A DNA stretch of 64,000 nt from Macropodus opercularis (taxonomy: Eukaryota > Chordata > Actinopteri > Anabantiformes > Osphronemidae): positions 4,069,001-4,133,000 of the forward strand of contig JAUCMP010000030.1 in assembly GCA_030770545.1 (NCBI GenBank). The letters are read 5' to 3'. Position numbers and translations under genes: made by a program. Positions 8,894-20,532 of the stretch are shown here, one piece after another. The notes under the pieces are model-generated. The model ran no database searches. It saw only the letters and a program-made list of their open reading frames with translations, and was not told the origin of the DNA. The stretch's first letter is position 1. Every line of letters begins with the position of its first letter.

Positions 8894-11456
8894 AAACATT
8901 CATACAGAATTAGATGATTTAATTATTTAGAGGTTTTAAATATTAATTAATTGAGGATCCTATAGCTGATTTAGTTCTACTTGAGTATTTCTTCGCTTTC
9001 TTGTTTCACTGTGATCATTTAGTCGACAGTTCACCCGGTGTAAAATTGAAAAGCTGCTTTCTGTCGTGTGAAACAGGCCTCGTGGAGTTTGTGTTGTGCC
9101 AATCGCTGTATTTTTGGTTTTGAAGTGTCAAACGCTTCTAGTTCTTTTACGCAGCATAAAAATCTTCCCATTGTCACTTACGTTGATGCTGTAATGAAAC
9201 TTCTGTTTATTATAAATAAAACTTGTGTTAATGAAACCAGCTCAGAAATAGACGGCGTCGTCTGCTCTAAACGCTCGGCACCAAATGGAATCCGATTCAG
9301 TTCATTTCACTTTTTCATGTGTTTTTCTTGCTGGCTTTTAATATTTTTCTTGTTATGGGGGTTTGTGTGTTTCATAATCAGGCGATGTCCGTGACTCACA
9401 CATCCAGCAGACAAAGAACGGGCCTGGCTCTGATTATCCGGTCCGCACAGCCGTCCCTGAGCAGGTCCGTTCTAAACAGAACCATCGTGTTTCTCTACAG
9501 ATGTGACGTCGTTGAGGTGCGTCCAGATCAGGTGCGTCATGGATGAACATGTTCCAGTTAACGGAGGGCTGGGACCAAGTCCCCGACGCCGCTGGAGGAA
9601 GAGACCTACTGGGAGGAGGAAGAGCGTTTTTCTATTGGCTGGGATCGGTAGGAGAATTTCTCTAGTATGTTATTACCAGTAATGAGTGCGTCGCCTTCGC
9701 TGTGATCTTTAATACGCGCAGGCGTAATGATGACACGTTGGGGTCCAGTCTCTGACGATGATGTTACACACATTGCTCTAAACCGAGTCTCTAGGTGGAG
9801 ACGCAGCGTAGTTAGTTGATAGCAGTTTAAACCAGGTAGTGGTTTGCTGACGCATCAATATGTGACGTGTCTAATGTGTCTAATGTGAATGTTTGATGCT
9901 GGCTTGATTCTCGTTGCGTCTCTCGGGGCAGGGCGAGCGTGTCCTGGAGGGATTCCTTCAGACATCAGGGTCGGAGTAAACCTCCGGCTGGTCGCCTCCT
10001 CTCAGACCTACCTGATCCCGCAAGAGTCCAGAACCACAGGACGGACACGACCAGTGAGAACTGGGTGAGACTGGGTCTGCTCATGTCAGGTTAGTCCTCA
10101 GTTCAATAAAGATTTCGGTTTCCTCCAGATCATCGTTAGGTGCGACGGTCTCCCCAGAACCGTGACACTGAGCGGATGCTCGTGAGCAGGGAGGGAACCA
10201 ACTGGATCCGATCCGTCACTGACCTCACGCAAACCGATTACTTGCGTTTGTTTTATTGTAGTTTTCTCTACATTTAGACTAAATTAGTAAAAACACAAAG
10301 TGGAACGGTTTTCTTCACGTCACTTCATTTTCCTAAGTTACATGTGGAGTGAGCTGACACCTTTCAAAATAAAGCTGTGATGATGCTTTAGTAGCTCACA
10401 AATGAGCTAGAAGATTTAATGATTTGATTGTGTTATAACAACCTTAATGACCTGAAGACCTCAAGTTACTGTTGGTACCAGCACCACGGCGGCAGACACA
10501 GGGAAGGAGAGCTTCATTTAACATCAACTGTCGTTTCAGTCTTGCACGTTGCAGGTAAAAGTCCAGGTTCACGTCCAGAGTCCAGGACTTGCTTCTTGAC
10601 CCGGAATCCACAGAGACCAGTAAATGTCTAGATCTGATCCAGGAGATTCTCTCGATGTTTGTCTCTGTTTGTGTGGAAGGAGGAGGGAACGACATCTGTT
10701 TCCATTGACGCGGCTCAGTCCGTCCACTACTGGCTCAAGGTGTACGGATACGCGTCGGTTCCTAAAGGTGAGGTAACGACAACAACAGCGATGCTTTACG
10801 CACGGTCACGTACTCTACGCGTCCACGGCTTCTTTGCACGGGGTAGATTAGAGCCGATTCCTGAGGGCCTTTCACTGGCTGCAGGGTCTCCTCAGAGGAG
10901 GACGGATCGCTGCTGGCTCATCCAAAAACCAGAGGCGAGCGTTAATCTACACACGAACGCACACAGTTCACTTCCTGTCCTAGAGAAATGGCGCCAACGT
11001 TTACTTATGTCGGTTATTTATATGCTCATTTTCATATTAGAAATCAATCAGATATCAGTAGAACTAATAGAGGTGACAAGTCACGTTAAACACTCACACT
11101 GTACATGATCCTATTTAACCTGTGTGTTTCTAATATAAATGCACAGACGCGTTTTAGGTCACGTCATTGTGATGTTTGTGTTTTTACCCTGCAGGCCAAG
11201 AAAGTTCTACACCGGGCAGCACAACGAGAGCCGCTGCTACGTTCTGCACCAGGACGAGAAAAGCCAAAGCCCCACTGAGAACGTAGCACCAAGAACCGAC
11301 GCCAGAAAACCTACACGGTTTGTCAGACGCTGCAGCAAACTGCGCTTACGTGACACTGACCCACAGGGAGTTTGAGGACAGGCTGAGCGAAGGATGGCGC
11401 TCATACACACTCTAGTGTGTTACTGTGGCGCTGATTACTGTACAACAAAGGAGCAA
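8894..11456. other. No assigned gene; weak splice-site-flanked open segments on the plus strand
   Basis: Between the B7-like block and the next repeat, four plus-strand segments have acceptor-like and donor-like borders and can be joined in one open frame: about 9540-9649, 9934-10063, 10626-10769 and 11195 to about 11280. The conceptual product is Arg-rich and resembles no family I know. The donor after 10769 (AAAGGTGAGG) and the acceptor before 11195 (CCTGCAG) are good matches. This is consistent with a poorly conserved gene driven by the promoter at 7.1-7.5 kb, or with chance. Recurs in copy 2 at +37941. Confidence 0.2.
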
Positions 11457-12057
11457 CCCCCTCCTCCCCCACACTGAGCTCTCTGCCTTCCTCACATTGA
11501 GGGAGGTGGAGTCATTTCAACGCTGCAGAACAAAGTGAAGAGTTGCCTGAATCAACTGAAACCGTGACTATGCAGCACTGTTCAGAAACACATACGCGTC
11601 TGTCCAGCCAGTCGACGATAGGAACCTGAAGCTGAGTGTTAGAAACGATGTTTGAATGGTAGTGATGCAAACAGAGTCACTACACAGGCCCTGAATAAAA
11701 TACTAGCAACCACAGACATCGGCCAAACTAAGGAGTCGATGCCCCGGAGGAGCAGCAGAACCAGCGTCTGCTCAACCAACGTGACGGACGGCGGACGCAG
11801 CGGCTCAGCTGAAGCCTGAACATTCTACCCATGCGCTGCTACGCAGACACGTCCACGTGTTGGTTCTGCTTTTAAGTTTGAGGAAGTGCACACACAGTAA
11901 CATGCTATAAATGACACTGACTGTGTTTCTGGACTTTATTGATTTGTATCTATTATTGGAAATTCTATCAAATGTACGGTTTACCAAAAAAAAGCTGCAA
12001 CATGACAAAGTCTCCCTCAGCAAACTGTTGGACCGACTCACGTTTGTTAATGTGTTC
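11457..12057 (+). repeat. Local repeat family, left part, interrupted by a LINE
   Basis: Bases 11511-12057 align with 27166-27713. Shared tracts include GTCATTTCAACGCTGCAG, ATCGGCCAAACTAAGGAGTC and CAAACTGTTGGACCGACTCA. Just left of it, 11457-11510 is a single decayed unit of the purine/pyrimidine minisatellite found at 24761-25560. The family continues after the LINE at 14513-14555. Nothing in it looks coding. It could be part of an unnamed non-autonomous element or of an old segmental duplication. Confidence 0.85.
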
Positions 12058-14512
12058 TTGGAATATCTGACTGTCAAATGCAGCCTTTTTATCTCCCAAG
12101 GGAGTTTACTGTGGTCATGGTCACGGCTGTGTACATTCCACCGGATGCTAATGCTAACACAGCTATCGGACTCCTGCATGCTAGCGTTAGCAACAAGCAG
12201 AGCACGTACCCTGACGCTGTGCAGATCATAGCAGGAGACTTTAACCATGCGGACTTAAAGGCAGCTCTCCCTAAGTTCCACCAGCACGTAAAGTGCGCTA
12301 CTAGGGGAGAGAAGACTCTGGACAAGGTCTATTCCAACATCAAACTGGGCTACAGGGCCAGACCACTACCACACCTGGGCCAGTCTGACCACCTGTCCCT
12401 GCTGCTCATTCCTGCATATGCCCCCGTCAAGAAAACGGCTCCCACCATCACAAAGACTGATGGTGCCTCCCAGCAGCTGCAGGACTGTTTTGACAGAACC
12501 AACTGGGAGGTCTTTGAACATCAGGACCTGGAGATGTTCACAGACAGTGTACTGTGCTACATCAAGAACTGCATAGACACGGTCACAGTGGACAAACGCA
12601 TCAGGGTCTACCCCAACCAGAAGCCCTGGATGACCCGGAAGGTCCAGCAGCTGCTGAGGAAGAGGAACAACGCCTACAGGTCTGGCGACAGAGATCTCTA
12701 CAGCGCAGCCCGAGCTGACTTGAAGAGAGGCATCAGAGAGGCCAGAGCAGACTACAGGAGGAGGATTGAGGGCCACCTGGACAGTAACAACAGCCGGCAG
12801 GTGTGGCAGGACGTCCAGCACCTCACCAAGTACAGGACCAACGTCAAAGCTGCTGAAGGTGACCTCACGCTAGCAGAGGAACTAAATATCTACTTTGCTC
12901 GCTTTGAGGTTTCTGCACCTGAAGCGGCGCAGCTACACCACACGGTGCACAGCAGCACGGTCCTCAGTCTGGAGCGGCACGAGGTGAGACGTACCCTCCG
13001 AGCCGTCAACCCGAGGAAGGCGACTGGTCCTGATGGCGTCCCAGGACGTGTGCTGAGGGACTGTGCAGACGAGCTGACTGAGGTCTTCACAAAGACCTTC
13101 AACCGGTCCCTGGCACAGTCCACTGTCCCCCCCTGCCTGAAGTCCTCCACCATAGTCGCCCTGCCCAAGAAGCCCCACATCTCCAGCCTCAATGACTACA
13201 GACCAATAGCACTCACCCCAGTCGTGATGAAGTGCTTCGAAAAACTGGTCCGTAGCCACATCACAGCAGCTCTGCCCTCAAGACTCGACCCACACCAGTT
13301 TGCTTACAGAGCAAACCGATCCACAGAGGAGCCATAGCAACAGCGCTACATGCTGCTCTGTCACACCTGGAGCAGCAGGGCAGCTACGTGAGGATGCTCT
13401 TTGTGGATTACAGCTCGGCTTTCAACACCATCCTCCCACACAAGCTGGTGGCCAAGCTGGAGGACCTGGGGCTCCCACATTCAACCTGCATGTGGATCCG
13501 CAGCTTCCTCTCTGGTCGCAGACAGGCCCCCACACATCCACGGCCCTAAGCCTCAGCACCGGCTCCCCCCAGGGCTGTGCTGAGTCCGCTGCTCTACTCG
13601 CTCTACACACACGACTGCAGCCCTGTCCATCACTGCAACACCATCATAAAGTTTGCAGACGACACTACAGTGGTGGGGCTCATCTCTGACGGGGACGAGT
13701 CTGCCTACAGAGACGAGGTGGAGCAACTAGTGATGTGGTGTACGACCAACAACCTTCTCCTCAACATTTCAAAAACAAAAGAACTCATAATAGACTTCAG
13801 GAGAAAAAAGACAGACGTTCCACCATTACACATCGGCAGGGACTGTGTGGAGAGGGTGGCAGACTTCCGCTTCCTGGGAGTACACATAGAGGAGAGTCTG
13901 ACCTGGAGCGCAAACACCTCTGAGCTGCTGAAAAAGGCCCAGCAGAGACTGTAACAACATCACACAAAGACTGTTGGTGTCCTTTTACAGAGCTAGCATA
14001 GAAAGTATACTAACATACTGTATATGCATATGGTTCACCAGCAGCACAGCAGCTCAGAGGAAAGCTCTCCAAGGGGTCATCAACACCGCACAGAAGATTG
14101 TTGGCTGCCCTCTCCCCACATTGGAAAACCTACACAGCTCCCGTTGCCTCAGGAAAGCACAGGACATTGTGAAAGACACTTCTCACCCAGGCCACTCCCT
14201 GTTTGAACTGCTGCCCTCAGGCAGACGGTACAGACTATGCAAGACTAGGACTAACAGACTCAAGCACAGTTGTTATCCCACTTTACTATCCGCTCTGAAC
14301 GCTGCTAAAAAATAATGCAAAACTCAAGTCTGGACCAATGCAATGTACGATGTTTGTGTGGGTTTTTAGATGTTTTTTTTACTCTTATTTATTGTTTTAG
14401 TTTTTTTTACCTCGTATGAATGATGCACTGTATGGAAAGCACCTGTTAAATGACTGGAGAGCACTTTTTTAAATTTCACTGTACAAGTGACAGCGACAAT
14501 AAAGAATCTATC
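12058..14512 (+). mobile_element. 5'-truncated Rex1/CR1-like LINE (endonuclease end + reverse transcriptase), copy 1
   Basis: The insertion starts inside the APE-type endonuclease: VTAVYIPPDAN, IIAGDFNHADL and GQSDHLSLLLIP. It runs through a linker into a reverse transcriptase (KATGPDGVP, NDYRPIALTPVVMK, DPHQFAYRANRST, LFVDYSSAFNTI, STGSPQGC, FADDTTVVGL with the catalytic FADD) and the C-terminal region (AAQRKALQG). It ends in GACAATAAAGAATC at about 14495-14508. The sequence is flanked by TGTTC at 12053-12057 and 14513-14517. The frame breaks near 12090, 13337 (stop after RSTEEP), about 13540, 13585 and 13954, so it is inactive. The 5' half of the endonuclease is absent. Replication was by target-primed reverse transcription using active relatives. 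Confidence 0.92.
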
Positions 14513-15140
14513 TGTTCAGGAATTTATCAGGTTTAATCAACTTACAGATGACACCGGTACAGTTGAGGATGGGGGTTTAGTCTGTTTTATTTTTACAGTT
14601 TTGCTACGACCTGATACAGGTTAAGATGCAATTCATTGAATCTCTTACTGGTGGGTGGAGGTTTCAAAAATCAAAGGAGCTTAAAATGAACATGTAGCAT
14701 TCGGTCTACTCTGGCTGAATGTTTCTAGCTAACAGACATTGACCACAGGGGAAGGAGAGCTAGCACGCTTGCTCTTTCTTTGCCGTATGACAACCACGCT
14801 TTCTCTGCAGAATAAGGGAGAAGGGGGTGGTGCAAGAGAGTCCGGCTCAGCCGAGTTTGGTGGATGGACAAAGGGGCTTGAAAACCAGAAGGTGCGTAAA
14901 AGGCACGACAGGGTTACTCCCAAACCCAGCCAACACACATAGAGACGCCTTCACACACACGCTACACGCACAACCTCACACACAAGCAGCAGAGAGAGAG
15001 TCCCAAGAGCACCGACGCAGGGAGAAAGTGGACGTCCTCCGAAGAAAGAGCTGGGGTTGAAACCCGGGTAAGACGGCAGCGAAGGGGCCTGGATCCGGTG
15101 CCGCCGCCGTGTCCGAACAGAACAAACGAACCGCTGGAAT
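14513..15140. other. End of the local repeat, then no recognised feature
   Basis: Bases 14513-14555 continue the repeat interrupted by the LINE (GGTTTAATCAACTTACAGAT versus 27730 onward). The rest contains a CA-rich patch (14950-14990) and no gene that I can assign. Copy 2: 52453-53080. Confidence 0.5.
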
Positions 15141-15146
15141 GGATCG

Positions 15147-15475
15147 TTTCTGGTCCTTCAGCTGGTCGGACAGCCGGGCGCAGGTGGCCTGGATGTACCA
15201 GCCGCGCTGGCGGAGGGCACGCAAACCCAGCTCGTCTGTGACCTCTGCAGCATTCATAGCGTTGGGCAGATGCTGGGAGGGGAAACTGAAATGTATCGAG
15301 CTGGTTCCGAAAACTCACGTCAGTGAAGGTGCTAAACGTCACGTGTATGCGCCAAAGAAACAAATGCGACCTCACCTGTTTATTTGCCAACACGAGCAGC
15401 GCAGCGTCTCCGAGTTGGTCCTCGGCGAACATGCTGGACGGCTCCTCGCCTCGTTCACTCGCTCTCTGCCGTTGC
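15147..15475 (-). pseudogene. ARF-family small GTPase pseudogene, last two exons (copy 1)
   Basis: On the minus strand, exon A (15475-15376) reads GRERVNEAR, a frameshift, then MFAEDQLGDAALLVLANKQ, followed by a GTGAGG donor. Exon B (15272-15147) follows a CCCAG acceptor and reads HLPNAMNAAEVTDELGLRAL and WYIQATCA, then LSDQLKDQK. The NKQ/DLPN intron position matches the phase-0 junction of vertebrate ARF genes as I recall it, so this is not a processed retrocopy. Lesions: the G4 motif NKxD has His for Asp; about 33 bp (SGDGLYEGLD) are missing before the C-terminus; a 4-bp deletion shifts exon A; and the normal stop after QK is CGA. N-terminal exons with the P-loop were not found. Intact ARFs regulate vesicle budding at the Golgi; this copy is almost certainly dead. 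Confidence 0.85.
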
Positions 15476-17250
15476 TGAGCCCGAGAACCAAAACACAGCA
15501 TTTACAGCATTAAAACCTGTGACCAGGGATGAACAAAGGTTTACCTGAACAGTCCATTCCAACAAAAACGATCCCTCTCAGGTTGAAAGCTGTGGAAATA
15601 ATTCTATGCAAATGACTCCTGCTGCTTAATAATTCGCTTCTCTGGATAAAAGCCACATCCTCATATTCATGCCCACGCGGAGACGTCAGACTCCCAGTGA
15701 ACCACACAGAATCCAACTGCTGGACAGTAACAACTCTCTTCAATCCTCAAGGCTGAGGACAAATGAGACACGAGGATGTTTCACACTGTCTGTTAATGTA
15801 CAGCTGGTAGATGGTTCATCGTCCCTTGACATTTTCTGACACACTTGCAACGGTGCCGGTATTTTTGGCCATGACTGTACATGTTCAGCCTGGAATTTAG
15901 CTGCAGTTTCATCATCGTCGTCATGTCAGGAAAACACAGATTGGCATAATGTGGACCTTTGACAACTGAATACTTCACCAGTCATGGCTTCACCAGCCTC
16001 AGCCTCATCCCTTAAGCACCGATGAGGACACCTATGGGCAGCAATGTTCACCAACACCAGCTACCACCCCCACCCCTCCTCACCTTCAGTGTTCTGGAGG
16101 TAGTGGCGCCACAGCGCCCACACTGTGAAGCTGATGTTCTTGTATTCACAGTTTCAACATTAAGCTGAAGTTACATGATGCAAAATAATAGAGTATCATT
16201 AGATGGGTTGAACACCAGCCTTGTACTTCAACCGCACTTAAGCTTGTGTTGGGCCTCTACCACTAGGCACAGTAGCAGACTAACCATCTGCTGCTGGGAG
16301 ATTTCTCTGATATATTTAGCTACTTCATGCTTTTTAGATAAATGAATATGCTTGTATATAATGTTAAAACCTAAAAAAAATAATTTCCCCCCCATCTTCA
16401 AAAGTCAGATGTTGAGTTGTTGGTAGTTGGTAGATTAAAGCAGACGTTAGTAACCAACCCAGTGGAGCTTTGCCTGCTCCACTGTTTCATTTCATTATCA
16501 TCTCAGATTTCCTTCATTTCTCTGGTGACCCTTAGAGGCTACACTCATTCGGTAGCAGCTGCTTCTTCTTGAATGTCTCCATCTAGAGGCTAAATCTATA
16601 CAACTGGAACCTAAAGTTTAGTCCGGTTAAATATTTACAGGTGTTTCTACCTGCCAGTTCTATCCTGGACTGTCCACTGGACTCTGTGGAGGAGGTGGAT
16701 GAGAGGAGCTGACATCCATCATGGACAATGCTTCTCACCCACTGCATCAACTGTGGAGGCTCTGGCCTTGGGGGGGGAAAAAAATAGTCAAAGACCGTTT
16801 TACAGTACATTACAACTGTATCCACATGACTGACCCTAAAGAGAGTAACAGGACAGAACAGCATTAAAACAAGCCATTTCATGCTCGTTTCTGGGCCACG
16901 TGTTTGAACAGGCCGCTGTACAAGCGCTACCATCAAAGAGCAGCACATCCTCCCAGTCACAAATAAGCATTAACTTGTGCTTCTCAGATGGAGGAACCAG
17001 CCCCATAGGTTTACTCACAGCCAGTGATCCTGAACCTGCAGCTTGGGACACGGCTGCAGACGCCACACAGACCTTAGAACCGTCCGCGAAGGAGGACGTG
17101 CAGTCTGGTGGACTGGCGTCAGGAGGCACTTCTCCATCCTGGTTCTGCACAGCGGGTTCCAGATCCGTCAGGGGAGACGGGAGCACACGGAGAGAACCAA
17201 ACAACACGAGTTGTTACAGCTTCTGAACTGCAAACCTCAGGTTCATGGTG
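15476..17250. other. No assigned gene
   Basis: I searched the minus strand here for the missing ARF exons (P-loop DAAGKT, WDVGGQ) and did not find them. An open minus-strand stretch at about 17207-16990 ends near a CTGTGAGTAAACC donor and could be an exon of an unknown gene, but has no motif. Copy 2: 53416-55190. Confidence 0.35.
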
Positions 17251-17296
17251 CTCCTTTCAGCCCGTGCAGACTCTGGCCAATCAGTCCTCACATGTA

Positions 17297-17422
17297 CATC
17301 CTGGCCCCATAGCAACATGTATGTTGACACAAACATTCTAAAAACCTTTAGGCAACAAACAGCGGCAGAGAGAGGTAGGAATTTTTACAGCTCTGCTAAA
17401 AACGTGCATTTACTTGTATTTT
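17297..17422 (+). repeat. 126-bp perfect direct repeat, first member
   Basis: Identical to 17887-18012, 590 bp downstream. It starts at CATCCTGGCCCCATAGCAAC and ends at TTACTTGTATTTT. Similarity extends about 25 bp further left (TTTCAGCCCGTGCAGACT), where this member has a 24-bp insertion. Copy 2 positions are 55237-55362. Confidence 0.97.
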
Positions 17423-17886
17423 GTGTTCAGTTCATCCTAGTTTCGTTCAGGAAGATGTTAAGTGACTTAAGCTGCTTATTTCTGTAGAGTCAATGACTTT
17501 TATTACTTTGAATCTACTTCACTGAAACCAGCTTTGGATGCGTCAGTGTGTGTTACAGGGATCATTATGTTGATTAGTGCTTGATTTGGTTAAATGTGGA
17601 TTTTCAAAAATCAGAGGACACAGTAATAGAGTAAAGCCTCTGAAAAATATTACTATGAAGCTTTTACTGAAACATGGAATGAAGCTGCATTTACCTTCAA
17701 CGCAAACGCGTTTTGTGGCCACACATGTGAACTTTTCCATTCCAATTACGCTGCATCTGTAACAGACAGGTGCTGATGGGACAATGCAGAGTGAGGAGAC
17801 GTCCCTGCTGGGGTTTATTTGGGCCACGCGTCAATTTAACGCAGCTTCTGCAGCTCTGACCATGTTCATTTCAGCCTGTGCAGACT

Positions 17887-18012
17887 CATCCTGGCCCCAT
17901 AGCAACATGTATGTTGACACAAACATTCTAAAAACCTTTAGGCAACAAACAGCGGCAGAGAGAGGTAGGAATTTTTACAGCTCTGCTAAAAACGTGCATT
18001 TACTTGTATTTT
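17887..18012 (+). repeat. 126-bp perfect direct repeat, second member
   Basis: Exact match of 17297-17422. Copy 2 positions are 55827-55952. The perfect identity inside each unit is higher than that of other repeats in the unit, which suggests a recent local duplication or conversion before the 38-kb duplication. Confidence 0.97.
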
Positions 18013-18270
18013 CTGTCAGTGCATCCTTTTACTGGACTCAGCCACGATGTGTCCGTTTGCTTTACTCGCTTTGAATTGGCTACATTGACTTTGTGCTGAT
18101 TTGACTAAAGCTCGGACTCCGAGAGGAACCAGGCCATAGACGCTGGTTGTCCGGGTTTAAAGTTAACACAGCGGGGACATTTAACCTGCAATAAATTGAC
18201 ATGGTTGGACGGGTGAGAGGTTTTAAGGGAGGCCTGAGAGTCGACAGCTGTGTAAAGCTCTCGGTGGCAG

Positions 18271-18418
18271 GAGCTAACGGTTAGCATCGCTGTGAGCTAA
18301 CGGTTAGCATCGCTGTGAGCTAACGGTTAGCATCGCTGTGTGCTAACGGTTAGCATCGCTGTGTGCTAACGGTTAGCATCGCTGTGTGCTAACGGTTAGC
18401 ATCGCTGTGTGCTAACGC
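18271..18418. repeat. 23-bp minisatellite with palindromic core (copy 1)
   Basis: Six full units of GAGCTAACGGTTAGCATCGCTGT (given here in parts: GAGCTAACGG + TTAGCATCGCTGT), with a GAG to GTG variant in units 4-6, plus a partial seventh unit. Each unit holds the 13-bp palindrome GCTAACGGTTAGC. A further TTAGCACGC/GCTAGCCG inverted pair follows at 18452-18470. Nothing coding is supported. Confidence 0.95.
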
Positions 18419-19320
18419 TTCTTATGCTAAAGATGAGCGCCTGCATGGCGGTGCTAGCCGTTAGCACGCCGATGCTAAGTGAAGCTCGGTACCTGCTCCT
18501 GTGTCCCACTCTCCCCTCTGAGAGGTTCCTCCTTTGGGGAACCGACCACGGCCTCCGCTTCTCCGGCAGAACGAACACGTCCAGACCAAGTCACGCAGCC
18601 AAGTCCACGACACTCTGTGCAGACAGGAAGCGTTGCTATGGCGACGCTTTGTTAGGTTCAGGCCGTCCCCTGGTCTCTGGTCTGCACAAGTATAATGAGC
18701 TTGAACAATGATCTGTTATTGTGGGACTGTGTTGGTACGTGAATAACGTTACGGTTCCTTATCATTACGCTGTGTGATACTCCTAGAAAGTAAACACGTA
18801 AATGGCTGCAGCCGCTTCACAGGCGTCACACGTTAGATTCCCTGTCACACGCTGCTGTTCCTGTGACGCAGCCAGAGCTGAATTAATTGGGTTTAGTTAC
18901 TGTAAGTTAATGGTACGAACTGGAGTTTGGGGAGCGAACGTGACGTCATCTTGGTGGTGGCCAACATCTCAGAGAACAGCAGCATGTTCCACTAACACTG
19001 ACTACAGAGGCTGAGTGGAAGGTGCTCATGTTCCCCAGCCTGACGTATTGAACACGAGGTCACAGGTCAAACAACGCGCGACACCGAGGAGAAACGTTCT
19101 CACCGAGGTTTGCAAAGCAGCTGCTGGGAGCGAAACCTTCTGCGACACGTCAGCCTGCGTCCACCTAGAAAAGACTGCATCCGTGTGTTTCTGCCATTAA
19201 ACACGGACCCAATGTGAAGCTCTGCTTGTTCATCCTGATTATTGGATTTGAAATTGAAAACACAATGTTTTCATGGTGTCACTGACATTTGATTCCAAAA
19301 TAAACTTTAGTATTGTGTCA
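18419..19320. other. No recognised feature
   Basis: About 900 bases between the minisatellite and the purine-rich block. CpG content is moderate near 18450-18650. No domain-bearing frame was seen. Copy 2: 56359-57260. Confidence 0.4.
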
Positions 19321-20215
19321 TTACAGATGAGACAACGAGAAGAAAGGAAGATAGAAAAGATGGAGGTTATAGTTGAAGAGGAAGAGGACAAGGAGGAGGT
19401 AAAGGAGGAGGAGGTGGAGGAGGTGGAAAATAGAAAAAAAAAGAGGGAGACAATAAAAAAGGAGAAAAGGGAAGAAAAGGACAAACTAAAGAGGGAGAAA
19501 AGAGAAAGAAAAAGAGAGGAAAAAGAGGAGAAAGAAAAAAGAAAAAGAGAGAAAAAGGAGGAGAAAGAAGAAAGAAAAAGAGAGAAAGAGGAGGAGAAAG
19601 AGAAAAGAAAAAGGGAAATAAGGAAAGAAAAGGAAAGGAGAAAGAAGAAGAAAGAGGAGGAAAAATTAAGAAAACTAGTTTTAGAAACGATTAAAGAAAC
19701 AAGAATTAAATGCGAGAAATGGGAGAAACAAAACTACAGAAATTATAATTGGCAACGTGAAATTAAAAAAGCAAAAATAACAAGACCTCTTGACATGAAC
19801 CAAATTTGCTGCTAAAATACTGAAAAACGGTGAAAGGGAGGATTGGAGAAAGGGAAAAAAGGTGAGAGAGGAGGAGGAGAAAGGGAAAAAAGGTGAGAGA
19901 GGAGGAGGAGAACAAAGGAAAAAAAGGTGAGAGAGGAGGAGGAGAAGAAAAAGAAAAAGTGAGAGAGGAGGAGGAGAACAAAGAAAAAAAGGTGAGAGAG
20001 GAGGAGGAGAAGAAAAAGAAAAAGTGAGAGAGGAGGAGGAGAACAAAGAAAAAAAGGTGAGAGAGGAGGAGGAGAAGAAAGAGAAAAGGTGAGAGAGGAG
20101 GAGAACAAAGGAAAAAAAGGTGAGAGAGGAGGAGGAGAAGAAAAAGGAAAGGTGAGAGAGGAGGAGGAGGAGAAAGAAAGAAAAAGGGAGATGGAGGAGG
20201 AGGAGGCTCAAAAAG
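19321..20215 (+). repeat. Purine-rich (A/G) simple and minisatellite DNA (copy 1)
   Basis: Almost 900 bases are A and G on the plus strand. The right half (19840-20170) is a ragged minisatellite of GGTGAGAGAGGAGGAGGAGA-type units spaced by AAAGAAAAA. The left half happens to be open as a Lys/Glu/Arg-rich frame (19273-19815), and the complementary strand is open as Ser/Leu/Phe/Pro-rich frames. Both are expected from the base composition and are not called as genes. Triplex-forming (H-DNA) potential is high. A run of 5'-GGTGAGAG-3' units also supplies many splice-donor-like words. Confidence 0.9.
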
Positions 20216-20532
20216 AGTGGAAAGAATAAAAATAAGAGGTAGTAGGAGGAGCACAGGAGCAGCCTGACAGCCTGGGCCACTCAATGTCAAAGTAAGACAC
20301 TAATGGTTTCTACTGTAAATGTCTGTGGCAGCCACCTGACGACAACGTGACCAGCGGTGACGCCGCGACCGTGGTGTGTGTGGCGTTAAGGTCAAGGAGG
20401 TCGGCGGGTGTGTGTCTGTGTGGGAGGAGCGTGTGTGTGTGTTGGTACCAACGAGCTACAGCTGCGCTGTATGAGCGCACACTGAGCGTTGGACGCGAAG
20501 CTGCCGTCAGCAGCCACGACGAGCCTGGGACT

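Noticed and set aside
9540..11375. Multi-exon Arg-rich gene downstream of the promoter-like island
   Set aside because: A joined frame can be made, but the peptide has no recognisable family and several alternative frames are equally open; kept only as a weak note.
18271..18418. CRISPR-like regularly spaced repeats
   Set aside because: Units are contiguous 23-bp tandem repeats without unique spacers, in a vertebrate-type sequence.
19273..19815. 180-codon Lys/Glu/Arg-rich frame
   Set aside because: It is low complexity throughout and follows from the A/G tract; no domain and no splice or promoter context.
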